In this document: in pieces, positions 25,648 through 33,062 of the stretch
Layout: every line of letters starts with the position of its first letter
Numbering within the stretch: position 1 is the stretch's first letter
NCBI RefSeq assembly: GCF_000423945.1
Contig: NZ_AUIY01000004.1
Location: 124,001-188,000 of the forward strand
Length of the DNA stretch: 64,000 bases
Direction of reading: 5' to 3'
Source of the DNA: Butyrivibrio sp. XPD2002
GTDB taxonomy: Bacteria > Bacillota > Clostridia > Lachnospirales > Lachnospiraceae
The notes under the pieces: generated by a model
What the model was told of the DNA's origin: nothing
The model's input: the letters and a program-made list of their open reading frames with translations, nothing else
The model's database searches: none
Program-made: the position numbers and the translations under genes

Positions 25648-26475
25648 ATGTTAACCTACCTTGTAACAGGCGGTGCCGGATTTATCGGTTCCAACTACAT
25701 TCATTACATGTTTAAAAAGTACGACAAGGATATCCGCATTATCAATGTGGATGTCCTCACCTATGCAGGTAACCTTGAGAACCTAAAGGATGTAGAGGGC
25801 AGAGATAACTATACATTTGTTAAGGCTAATATCTGCGACAGAGAGGCTATTAACAAGATTTTCGAGGAGAACGACATCGACCGCGTGGTACATTTTGCCG
25901 CTGAGAGTCATGTTGACAGATCTATCGTTAATCCCGAGATCTTCGCAGAGACTAACGTTCTTGGTACAGCAATAATGCTGAATGCAGCCAAGAAGGCATG
26001 GGAGCTTCCCGATGGCTCTTATAAGGAAGGTATGAAGTTCCTTCATGTAAGTACAGATGAGGTTTACGGTTCACTTCCTGAGGATCCTGATGCATATTTC
26101 TACGAGACAACTCCTTACGATCCCCACAGCCCGTATTCAGCTAGTAAGGCAAGCTCAGATATGTTTGTTAAGGGGCTGTCGCATTTTTGTGCGTTTAATT
26201 TGAGTGGAATTACTATAGTTGAGAATCCGCTTTGGGGAGGCAATGACTGGATGTATTCAGCTACGGTTGATGATGGGACAACCGGAACGTTAAGTGCCAA
26301 TCATTTTGTTTTTATAATGGAAAGAATTACAGATAATGGCTTTGATAGAGAGCCAAATTGGAATGGTGGCCTAGTAAAGTATTGTTCATTAGATCAACTT
26401 GAAAACTTTGATTTGGAAAACGAATGGGGAGTGAGCACTAGAAATGTTCGCTTCTTTGGCGGAGATGTGGATTAG
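25648..26475 (+). pseudogene. Chimeric, truncated dTDP-glucose 4,6-dehydratase (rmlB)
   Basis: Codons 1 to about 175 are a canonical RmlB: TGGAGFIGSNYI, the VHFAAESHVDRS box, STDEVYG with catalytic D and E, and the active-site Y-x3-K in YSASK. At about 26172 the similarity ends abruptly. The remaining ~100 codons (from GLSHFCAFNLSG) are unrelated and use a different, AT-richer codon style. The substrate-binding C-terminal half is absent, so the enzyme cannot work. The junction looks like an insertion or deletion end-point that brought an end of another gene in frame. An upstream GTG (25609) is possible, but 25648 matches the family start. Confidence 0.8.
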
Positions 26476-26646
26476 TGATTGGAAAGGTAGAGATTGCTAG
26501 AGGAAATGAAAATTAATGATTTTTTTAGAATGTGCTTGAATCTACTATGATATATTATATATGGGGTGGTTGCAATTCAGTAATTGTTTTGTTAAACTAT
26601 CAAATATGTGTTCAATTCGAATTATTTATAGATAGGAGGATGCGTT

Positions 26647-26967
26647 ATGGCTAACTTTGGCAGAATACTTGGCGATAACATAGGCGAGTTGATGCGCAAA
26701 GAGGGCATAAAACCTATAACTATCGCTAATAAGTTAAATTGTTCAGAAAGAGATGTTTGGAGAATTATAGAAGGAAAGTTGTTGGTAATTCCAGAAATGT
26801 TAGATAAAATTGCTGAGATTTTAGGGACGACTCCTAATAACTTGCTTCAACTAGATTCTGAACTGTCTATTCCTAATTTGGAATGCATGGAAGGATTTTC
26901 AAATCCAGATAATCTAGACAGAATACTAGATTTAATTGATGAATATGTTGAATTAGTAGAATCATAA
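26647..26967 (+). CDS. XRE-type helix-turn-helix regulator
   Basis: A 106-residue protein behind AGGAGG. The HTH (LMRKEGIKPITIANKLNCSERDVWRIIEG) fills residues about 15-45, and the tail is acidic (LDRILDLIDEYVELVES). It heads a cassette with an ImmA/IrrE-type peptidase and a PIN-like protein, so it is probably the repressor that the peptidase cleaves. A terminator hairpin sits between this gene and the next. Confidence 0.85.
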   Translation: MANFGRILGDNIGELMRKEGIKPITIANKLNCSERDVWRIIEGKLLVIPEMLDKIAEILGTTPNNLLQLDSELSIPNLECMEGFSNPDNLDRILDLIDEYVELVES

Positions 26968-26972
26968 AGGTG

Positions 26973-27000
26973 AAGGCTGTACAAAAGTGCAGCCTTTTTT
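26973..27000 (+). terminator. Intra-cassette terminator/attenuator
   Basis: AAGGCTGTAC-AAAA-GTGCAGCCTT followed by TTTT: a 10-bp stem (one wobble) with a tetraloop. It lies between the XRE and ImmA genes, so it would limit readthrough from the regulator into the effector genes. Confidence 0.85.
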
Positions 27001-27011
27001 GGTATTGAAAT

Positions 27012-27821
27012 ATGGTATGGGATGAAATTGTGGCATGTATGCCGAAAATGATTACAAAGCTTAAGAAGGATTATGTAGTAAAGAACGATGTAATAAGGGA
27101 TGATATTTTCGCTGTTCTAGAAAAACATTGCTCTGTTATATATTATCCATTAGTAAATGAGGATAATTGCGGGTTTCATGTAAAGCGAATGATGAATGGA
27201 AAATTGACAGATTTTGTTTATATCAATACTGCCAAACCACTTTCTAAGCAGGTTTTCACGGCTGCTCATGAGCTGGGACATGTATGGAATGTAGCTCAAA
27301 AGATAGCTAAGTATTTAAGAGATGATAGTATAGTTGGAATGGAAGAAGAAATAGTTAATCGTTTTGCAGCAGAGCTATTAATGCCTACTAATACTTTTGT
27401 TAATACATTTAATAAACATGTAGAACAAATTGAAGGCGATAAATCGAGAATAAGACTGGACGATTTTATCAAAGTTATGGTTTTGCAGATGAATGATTAT
27501 ATGGTTACGTATGAATCTGTAAGACGAAGGTTAGTCGAAGTTGGTATTATTAGCGAAAAAACAGCAGAAGTTCTTAAGAACGATCGAAAAGAAGTTGATG
27601 AATTGATAAAAGCTTTTTCAGATGACATTAATACGACTTTAGATACATGCACTAATAAAAAAACAATTCCTGGTCTAAGAGACTTGATTGAAGAAAAAAC
27701 TGGTAAACCAGGTGTGAGTAAGTATGTAATTTTGAAGACTGTAAAAGACTTTGAAGTTGCTGATATTATTCCTTCGGATGATGTTATAGATTTGGAATCT
27801 GGAGGAAATGTGGATGTGTAA
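27012..27821 (+). CDS. ImmA/IrrE-type metallopeptidase
   Basis: A 269-residue protein. The zinc site H86-ELG-H90 with downstream VNRFAAELLMP (E121) is the ImmA/IrrE (DUF955) signature. In phage and element biology these proteins inactivate the partner XRE repressor, usually after a stress signal. The region after about 165 is a separate helical/beta part (KNDRKEVDELIKAF..., KYVILKTVKDFEVAD) that may bind the next protein. There is no strong RBS before the ATG at 27012. It overlaps the next gene. Confidence 0.88.
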   Translation: MVWDEIVACMPKMITKLKKDYVVKNDVIRDDIFAVLEKHCSVIYYPLVNEDNCGFHVKRMMNGKLTDFVYINTAKPLSKQVFTAAHELGHVWNVAQKIAKYLRDDSIVGMEEEIVNRFAAELLMPTNTFVNTFNKHVEQIEGDKSRIRLDDFIKVMVLQMNDYMVTYESVRRRLVEVGIISEKTAEVLKNDRKEVDELIKAFSDDINTTLDTCTNKKTIPGLRDLIEEKTGKPGVSKYVILKTVKDFEVADIIPSDDVIDLESGGNVDV

Positions 27822-28497
27822 ACGCGAAGCGGTTGTTGACACATGTTTTTTGGAGAAAATTTCTAATTCAGCATGTGATATAGATAATTTAAAGCGTGTA
27901 ATTAACGAATACGAGATCATACCAGTTGTTCATCCATATATTGCTAAACATGAGTTGTCTCTTAAGGCAGCGTATGTAAATCTTTTGGATGAAGGCTATA
28001 TTTTTAAAAAAGAATATTCTGATTTCATAAAGGATGAGAGTAGTAAAGTTCTTTATGAGGGATATTATAAGCTGTTGTATGAGGAGTTACGTAGGATGTT
28101 GGAAGCGGAACATAATTGTAAAGCAGAAAGAATGCTTCTATCATTTGATGGAATTGATATTTATGAACATCATAAGCAAGGAAGTAGTTTGGGAGATGTT
28201 CATATGATATTGATGGCTGCATACATGCATTTACCGATTATATTAACAGAAGATTCTGATATTGAAGCTTTGAGAGATATAGCAAATCGACATATATCTT
28301 TTCGGAATAATAAGCTGGAGATATATGACTCAATGGATGTAATTGTTCAAATTGCATCAAATCCGAATTGTGGTCTTAGTTGGAAGGATATGAAGCATGT
28401 TTTGGATGTTATGCAAGAGCGATCCCGCCGCGAAGAGATACATAAGATATGGAATAATAGAACATTGTATTTAGAAACTACACATAAGACAAAATAG
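27814..28497 (+). CDS. PIN-like-domain protein (putative toxin of the XRE-ImmA cassette)
   Basis: A 227-residue protein. The ATG at 27814 is preferred (GGAGGA 7 bp before) over one at 27808. The start AVVDTCFLEKIS has the first PIN aspartate. The second acidic cluster is SLGDVHMILMAA and the third TEDSDIEAL (near 148), as in PIN-fold ribonucleases. The C-terminal 60 residues are helical. Together with XRE and ImmA this makes a three-gene cassette resembling toxin systems in which a peptidase controls a nuclease. It could instead be an inactive PIN-like sensor. Confidence 0.7.
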   Translation: MCKREAVVDTCFLEKISNSACDIDNLKRVINEYEIIPVVHPYIAKHELSLKAAYVNLLDEGYIFKKEYSDFIKDESSKVLYEGYYKLLYEELRRMLEAEHNCKAERMLLSFDGIDIYEHHKQGSSLGDVHMILMAAYMHLPIILTEDSDIEALRDIANRHISFRNNKLEIYDSMDVIVQIASNPNCGLSWKDMKHVLDVMQERSRREEIHKIWNNRTLYLETTHKTK

Positions 28498-28522
28498 AGT
28501 GTAACTGAAGATTTTGGTACTA

Positions 28523-28984
28523 ATGACGAAATATAGATTTTGGAAAGAACTTGATAGACTAGTAGCTACTTTTCATACTTCAGATCTTTCCCTCACAGAA
28601 AAGTTAATAGAGTTTTCAGTTCTTTTGAAACATGCATATGATGATGACCTTAGTGTTGTTATTAAATGTGAGCTTGATCCACTACGCCTGGGGATGGTAC
28701 ATCATTTATTTGTTCCGACAGAGATGGGCAGGTTATATATGTTTTATACAAGCATGAAAGCTGCTAGAAACAGTAATAGTCCTGAAGATTATTGTGAAGC
28801 ATCTGCTAAGGATATTCTAAATAATATTTTTAATAGAGAAGAAACGGCAGCAATAGCTTTTGATAACGGTAATGATTCAGTGGTGATTCCTATGGAATGT
28901 TTGCGAATGATTTTTTCCGGGGATATGCCAAGGCCAAATGAGTTTGTGCCTTCAAGACCTGGAGGGTGGAGACCATTTGAATAA
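28523..28984 (+). CDS. Small protein of unknown function
   Basis: A 153-residue protein; the ATG at 28523 is preferred over TTG 9 bp upstream. It has a mixed alpha/beta look with no motifs, a conserved-looking FSVLLKHAYDDDLSV and a C-terminus ending SRPGGWRPFE. It follows the PIN-like gene by about 25 bp, so it may be a fourth member of that cassette (for example an immunity protein). I do not recognise the family. Confidence 0.6.
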   Translation: MTKYRFWKELDRLVATFHTSDLSLTEKLIEFSVLLKHAYDDDLSVVIKCELDPLRLGMVHHLFVPTEMGRLYMFYTSMKAARNSNSPEDYCEASAKDILNNIFNREETAAIAFDNGNDSVVIPMECLRMIFSGDMPRPNEFVPSRPGGWRPFE

Positions 28985-29020
28985 AACTAATAAGAAATAG
29001 GTGAAAGTTTAAGCACTAAC

Positions 29021-29230
29021 GGAGATATGAGCATAATCGGCTATAGACCCCAGGTTAAAAAGCAGTATGAAAGCTACCGCCCCGAGGTTAAGAAAGCAAT
29101 GAGCAAATGCAGACCCGGACTTAGCGGCATCTGACCCATAGTATTCAGATCTGAAGAGCAGATACTCCAACGCTTCAAGACCCAAGAGGAACGTGACGGA
29201 TTCTACAAAACCGTAATCCTCAGAGAAAAG
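29021..29230 (+). pseudogene. Remnant of an initiating sugar transferase (WcaJ/PglC type)
   Basis: In-frame codons read GDMSIIGYRPQVKKQY, then RPGLSGI and a stop (TGA at 29132), then PIVFRSEEQILQRF. This matches residues about 100-165 of the intact transferase at 52097 (GDMSIIGYRPLVEKEF, GLSGIGSIVFR). Both ends and the catalytic N-terminal part are missing. It shows that an EPS gene once stood here. Confidence 0.85.
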
Positions 29231-29231
29231 T

Positions 29232-29543
29232 GTAACATTCTATGAAAAGCTCGGCTTTTCAGTAACCTTTCGAAAAGACAGGCCAACTGACACCATTATT
29301 CTTATGGAAGGCTACGGAATGCAGATAGAGATGTTCATAGATACAAGTCATCCAGCCAAAGCAAATGATCCTGAAAATTTAGGCCTGCGCCATTTTGCAT
29401 TAAAAACACTAAATATCGAAGAAACCATTTCAGCTTTAGCAGAAAAAGGTATTCAGTGTGGAGATGTAGGAAAAGACTGGACTGGTATCAGGTACTGCTA
29501 TATGAAGAATCCGGACGGGCTGCCAATAGAGCTACATGAATAA
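29232..29543 (+). pseudogene. C-terminal part of a VOC/glyoxalase-family protein
   Basis: Reads VTFYEKLGFSVTFRK at the left and ends MKNPDGLPIELHE, the typical VOC fold elements, with a metal-ligand-like Glu near the end. Only about 103 codons remain, and its start is fused to the sugar-transferase debris. An internal ATG at 29304 could give a 79-residue product, but half the beta-alpha-beta-beta-beta unit would be lost. Confidence 0.65.
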
Positions 29544-29588
29544 TGGGTCCATTAGATTTATTGGCGGAAAAATTTAATGTAAATTTTA

Positions 29589-29617
29589 TTGTATTGTTAA
29601 TGCTATAAAAATATAAT
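29589..29617 (+). promoter_or_regulatory. Promoter of riboswitch transcript
   Basis: TTGTAT (29589-29594), 17 bp, TATAAT (29612-29617), about 14-17 bp before the first conserved base of the riboswitch. Confidence 0.6.
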
Positions 29618-29629
29618 CATAATAAGAAT

Positions 29630-29726
29630 TAGTAAACCCAGAGCGATCTGGCGACACAAAGCTATAGGGACTCTATGAGTCAGCCAGCTGCAACCTTTAA
29701 ACACTGCAACAATGCGGTGTTTTTTC
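29630..29726 (+). ncRNA. c-di-GMP-I (GEMM) riboswitch with expression-platform terminator
   Basis: The aptamer core is visible: AAACC, a CCAGA-GCGA-TCTGG stem closed by a GNRA tetraloop (29637-29650), then GCGACACAAAGC, and a small GACTC/GAGTC hairpin leading to AGCCAGCTGC. This order (GNRA stem, GACRCAAAGC, stem, AGCCAG) is the GEMM-I signature. It is followed by CACTGC-AACAAT-GCGGTG and TTTTTT, an intrinsic terminator (29702-29726). Binding of c-di-GMP would set readthrough into the secreted-protein gene that starts 32 bp later. Motif-based call; the P1 pairing was not fully resolved. Confidence 0.72.
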
Positions 29727-29757
29727 TTTACAGAGTTATTCTGAGAAAGAGATGCCT

Positions 29758-30015
29758 ATGAAAATGATTATTAGGAAAACAATTATGACACTTGCAATAG
29801 TAACAGTAATGATTGCTGGAGGACATGCTGACACAATATCGGTCATTGCTGCGAACGGAGATACTGTGGTCTATATTACAAAGACGGGAGACTGCTATCA
29901 TAAGGATGGATGTTCAAGTCTTAGCCACAGTAAAATTCAAACGACTCTTAAGGATGCCGTAGATAATGGGTATCGACCTTGTAAAAGGTGTAAGCCGCCA
30001 ATATTTGATAATTGA
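29758..30015 (+). CDS. Secreted small Cys4 (Ada-like) protein under riboswitch control
   Basis: About 85 residues, with possible starts at 29752 or 29758. A basic n-region and a hydrophobic stretch (TIMTLAIVTVMIAGG) end in a likely signal-peptidase site near HA-DT. The mature part is a compact domain: VVYITKTGDCYHKDGCSSL, then DAVDNGYRPCKRCKPP. Four Cys (two from CYHKDGC and two from CKRC) would bind zinc, as in the small Ada-like module often found at the ends of secreted nucleases. Here it is alone. Control by a c-di-GMP riboswitch ties it to the sessile/motile switch. Function unknown. Confidence 0.8.
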   Translation: MKMIIRKTIMTLAIVTVMIAGGHADTISVIAANGDTVVYITKTGDCYHKDGCSSLSHSKIQTTLKDAVDNGYRPCKRCKPPIFDN

Positions 30016-30080
30016 TGAAACTTATTATAATTTTTAGGTTAAAATGGATTTAAATTGCGTATCTGCATCTTGTTAGTTAC

Positions 30081-30130
30081 TTTGGGGAACGCATTTTCTG
30101 TTGGTATGTTGTTTTTGTGATATAATTTTT
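30081..30130 (+). promoter_or_regulatory. Terminator/promoter block shared with 47567-47616
   Basis: Fifty bases are about 82% identical, without gaps, to the block before the NACHT gene. It contains GGGG-ACGCATTTT (right arm of a weak TGCGT/ACGCA stem) and an extended -10 element TGATATAAT (30118-30126), 59 bp before the antitoxin start. Confidence 0.7.
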
Positions 30131-30184
30131 ATTGATTATTACTGAATAAAAGTCCCATTTTGTATATTGTGATGAGGTACACAA

Positions 30185-30415
30185 ATGAAAAGCATAGTGA
30201 TTGGTGATATGACTGTAAAGGTTGCTGATAGTAAATGGAGTTCATCGCGAATTATCAGTGACAGAGATAGAGAGATGGACAAAAGAGCAAAAGCAGCGGT
30301 AAAGGCAGCTATTCAGAAGGCGAAAATATGTAAAAAACCTATAGCAGGTTATGATTTGGAAACAAAAAAAGCTTTTGTAGAGAATCCTGACGGGACAAAG
30401 ACATATGTTGACTAA
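30185..30415 (+). CDS. Putative antitoxin of the zeta-type toxin
   Basis: A 76-residue protein with GAGG before the ATG. It has a beta-rich front (KSIVIGDMTVKVADSKW), a basic helix (DKRAKAAVKAAIQKAKICKKP) and a closing hairpin (KKAFVENPDGTKTYVD). Its stop overlaps the toxin start. Small protein partners of this shape precede zeta-fold toxins. The sequence itself has no diagnostic motif, so the role rests on position. Confidence 0.65.
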   Translation: MKSIVIGDMTVKVADSKWSSSRIISDRDREMDKRAKAAVKAAIQKAKICKKPIAGYDLETKKAFVENPDGTKTYVD

Positions 30416-30959
30416 AAAACCAATGATTTTAGTATTTGCTGGTCCCAATGGGTCTGGCAAAAGTACAATTACTCCTTATTTTGATATAGTTGGTGAATAC
30501 ACAAATGCTGATGATGTTGTAGCATCTACAGGTGGAGATCCATTTGAAGCAGCAAAAGCTGTGGATGAGAGAAGGTATGCATCGATAGATGATAAGAGAG
30601 ACTTTACGTTTGAGACGGTTCTATCATCACAATACAAACTAGACATACTTAAAAAAGCGAAAAACGAAGGTTATTTTATCAAATGTGTTTTTGTACTTAC
30701 TGTAGATCCATATATTAATGTAGCAAGAGTTGAAAGTCGTGTAGCTCAAGGTGGACATGGAGTTGATAAAGAAAAGATAATTTCGCGCTATGATAAATCT
30801 CTTTCGAATATAAAAGAGATGTTAAAGATATGTGATATTTTGCATGTTTATGATAATACGATAGAACCTGTAAGGATTATTCGTAAACATAAAGATGATA
30901 TTTCTATTTTTCCGAATGAGTTGTGGAGCGAAGAACGCATAATTGCTTTAATGGGATAG
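30405..30959 (+). CDS. Zeta-type toxin (P-loop kinase)
   Basis: A 184-residue protein starting inside the antitoxin gene. Walker A GPNGSGKST lies at 13-21. The zeta-family NADDVV (position 45-50), FTFETVLSS (near 73) and a substrate-side R-V-x-Q-GGHGV segment (near 120) are in order. Zeta toxins phosphorylate UDP-N-acetylsugars and so block cell-wall synthesis, a target close to the EPS pathway's own substrates. Full length for the short chromosomal type. Confidence 0.87.
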   Translation: MLTKKPMILVFAGPNGSGKSTITPYFDIVGEYTNADDVVASTGGDPFEAAKAVDERRYASIDDKRDFTFETVLSSQYKLDILKKAKNEGYFIKCVFVLTVDPYINVARVESRVAQGGHGVDKEKIISRYDKSLSNIKEMLKICDILHVYDNTIEPVRIIRKHKDDISIFPNELWSEERIIALMG

Positions 30960-30980
30960 TGTTTTAAGTGTGAAAGAGAC

Positions 30981-31523
30981 ATGAAGACTTTTCTAGTAGA
31001 TCATTTTGATACGATTATTACCGTATTTGTTACAATAATGGGATTTGTAATAACATACATTATGACATCGATAAATTTTCATAATGAGATCCAAAAAGAT
31101 AAGATGGCGTTAGTAGCTCAAGAAATACAAACGTTACCTTATGATATATGTCAGTTAATGGATGACATGATTAAAAATACAAGAACAATGAATGAGGACT
31201 TTAATAAAGAGTATAGTGCAATTCTATCAAGAGTTCTTGCTTATGGTAGTAATGATGCAATAAAAATTGCAATAAAAATGCAGCGTATGTCATATGAATA
31301 TGAATCCCAAAATGTTAAAGAACGGAATTATCTCCCTATACTTGCTTCTTTTTCGCTGTTGATTACGCAACTGAAGTATGATATGACCTATGAAATTGTA
31401 AGTCCTGAAAGTTGGTGTAAACTACGTTTGAAAGATTATAATTCTGCCCTTCAGGCTGATTTTAAAAAGCAAGTAAATAGTCTTGTTGAAGAGGTTGGCT
31501 TATCTGTCTCGTTCAGAGTTTAA
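30981..31523 (+). CDS. Small membrane-anchored protein of unknown function
   Basis: A 180-residue protein after AAAGAGAC. One membrane segment lies at about 11-31 (TIITVFVTIMGFVITYIMTSI). The remainder is cytoplasmic and helical, with a slight hydrophobic stretch near 125 (LPILASFSLLITQL). It starts 21 bp after the toxin gene on the same strand, so it may share the transcript. No family is recognised. An accessory effector or unrelated cargo are both possible. Confidence 0.65.
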   Translation: MKTFLVDHFDTIITVFVTIMGFVITYIMTSINFHNEIQKDKMALVAQEIQTLPYDICQLMDDMIKNTRTMNEDFNKEYSAILSRVLAYGSNDAIKIAIKMQRMSYEYESQNVKERNYLPILASFSLLITQLKYDMTYEIVSPESWCKLRLKDYNSALQADFKKQVNSLVEEVGLSVSFRV

Positions 31524-31593
31524 TGGTAATTGGTATTATTAAGGGATAATCTTGGTGGTGTGACTAAAAAATGAATAATAGAAAATAGGATAA

Positions 31594-32933
31594 TCAAACT
31601 TTTTGAGGGTTTGCCAAAGTTTTTGAGGGTCTGACTTCACTACCCTTAAAATCATATCCCCTGCGAGAGGAATTGTTTATCACCAACCCGGCATCGTCTG
31701 ACACCACTTCCGGGATACTTTTTGTCAGCTCCCTATCAGTATCGGTAAGACCATACTCTATGAAATATAAATAATGATCAACATTATCGACTCCCACATG
31801 TCGCGCACTATCAGCCTGAAGATAATAATCATTCAAATACCAGGTGCTCTGGAAAACAGTAATGAAAACAGCTGATGCCATCAGTGCTGCTTTCACAGAT
31901 CTATTTAAGTTCCCATTAATCGACATCAAATAAGCGAACAAAACAACAATAGGATAGGCCGCTTTCGGTACATGCTTATCTTCAGATATCAAAACTGAAA
32001 AAGTAATGACAAGTATTATAGCGACCAGTGCAACAACAATTCCAAGGGGCATCTCATTTGGCCCATGTAAATAGGGTTCGCTGCCACCTTTTGAATACCC
32101 AAACCAGGATATAAGCTGTGAGAAAAATGCGCCCTGATTCTGTATAGTAGTAATCCCGCCTGAAGTAGCGCTCATTGGAACAGAAACATAATAATCAATG
32201 AAAGGAACCAGGAATCCGGCATTTATAAAAATAGTAAGCAGAGCTGATTTCAACAGAACAAAAATAGTAGTCTTATTAAAGGTTTTCTTAAAATAAACAA
32301 GAATAAATATACCAAAGAAAATAGAAATCATCAGTGTGCTTAAGACATGGGTTTCTATTAAGCCTGTAAAACCTGTGACAAGATATACAGGGATAAGCTT
32401 ATTTTTATTATCTACTAGAAGCTCAAAAGCAGCGAGAATAATAAGCGGAATAAATCGCATTGCGCAGAATTCTTGCTGATCCTGGCAAAGCACTTATATG
32501 AAATAGTGGCGGTCGCCAGCGTGATAATAAAAATGAAGATCTTATATGCTTCGCTCAAAGGAAAACCGATTATATACAATATCGCGGGGATATATAGCAG
32601 AATACCACCATAGCACATACCGGTGGCATAACCGTAATTATTGACCCATAGAGACTCCAGACGAACTGGGAATTGCATGCATTTTAAACCATCAGCGATT
32701 GAAGCGATTCGCATCAGATGGAATGAAATATTGTGCCCAAGAACAAGATCATACTTGAAAAACGGAAAACACACTACAATAGAAGTTGTGAGGATAGACA
32801 AAATTACTAATCGGCGCTCTTTGTCAATCGAACTCCAAAAAACTGAGAATTTAAATAAAAAGAAATTCAGAATAAGATAAATGAAAAGCAGATAATGTCG
32901 TAATTGCTGATATGAAAAAGGCGTAAAGATCAT
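31594..32933 (-). pseudogene. Decayed polytopic membrane protein (YfhO/EPS type)
   Basis: On the minus strand two overlapping frames together read one large membrane protein: a first part (32933-32415) with about five hydrophobic helices and a second (32493-31594) with about six more and a soluble C-terminus. The join near 32430-32490 is a frameshift with lost sequence (ARISKN... then EFCAMRFIPLII). The order of helices and a soluble tail resemble YfhO-like or GT-C-type proteins of envelope polysaccharide loci. It lacks its N-terminal catalytic loop pattern, so no function is assigned. Confidence 0.7.
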
Positions 32934-33062
32934 GCATAGGAGGAATGTTGAAAATTAATTATATTTATATTCTTAACAGGATTTCAATAATATGGTTTGG
33001 CGTTATAATCATTACGGTAGTATTTGTTTAGCGGTAATTATTTTATTGGTGTGAGGAAAATA

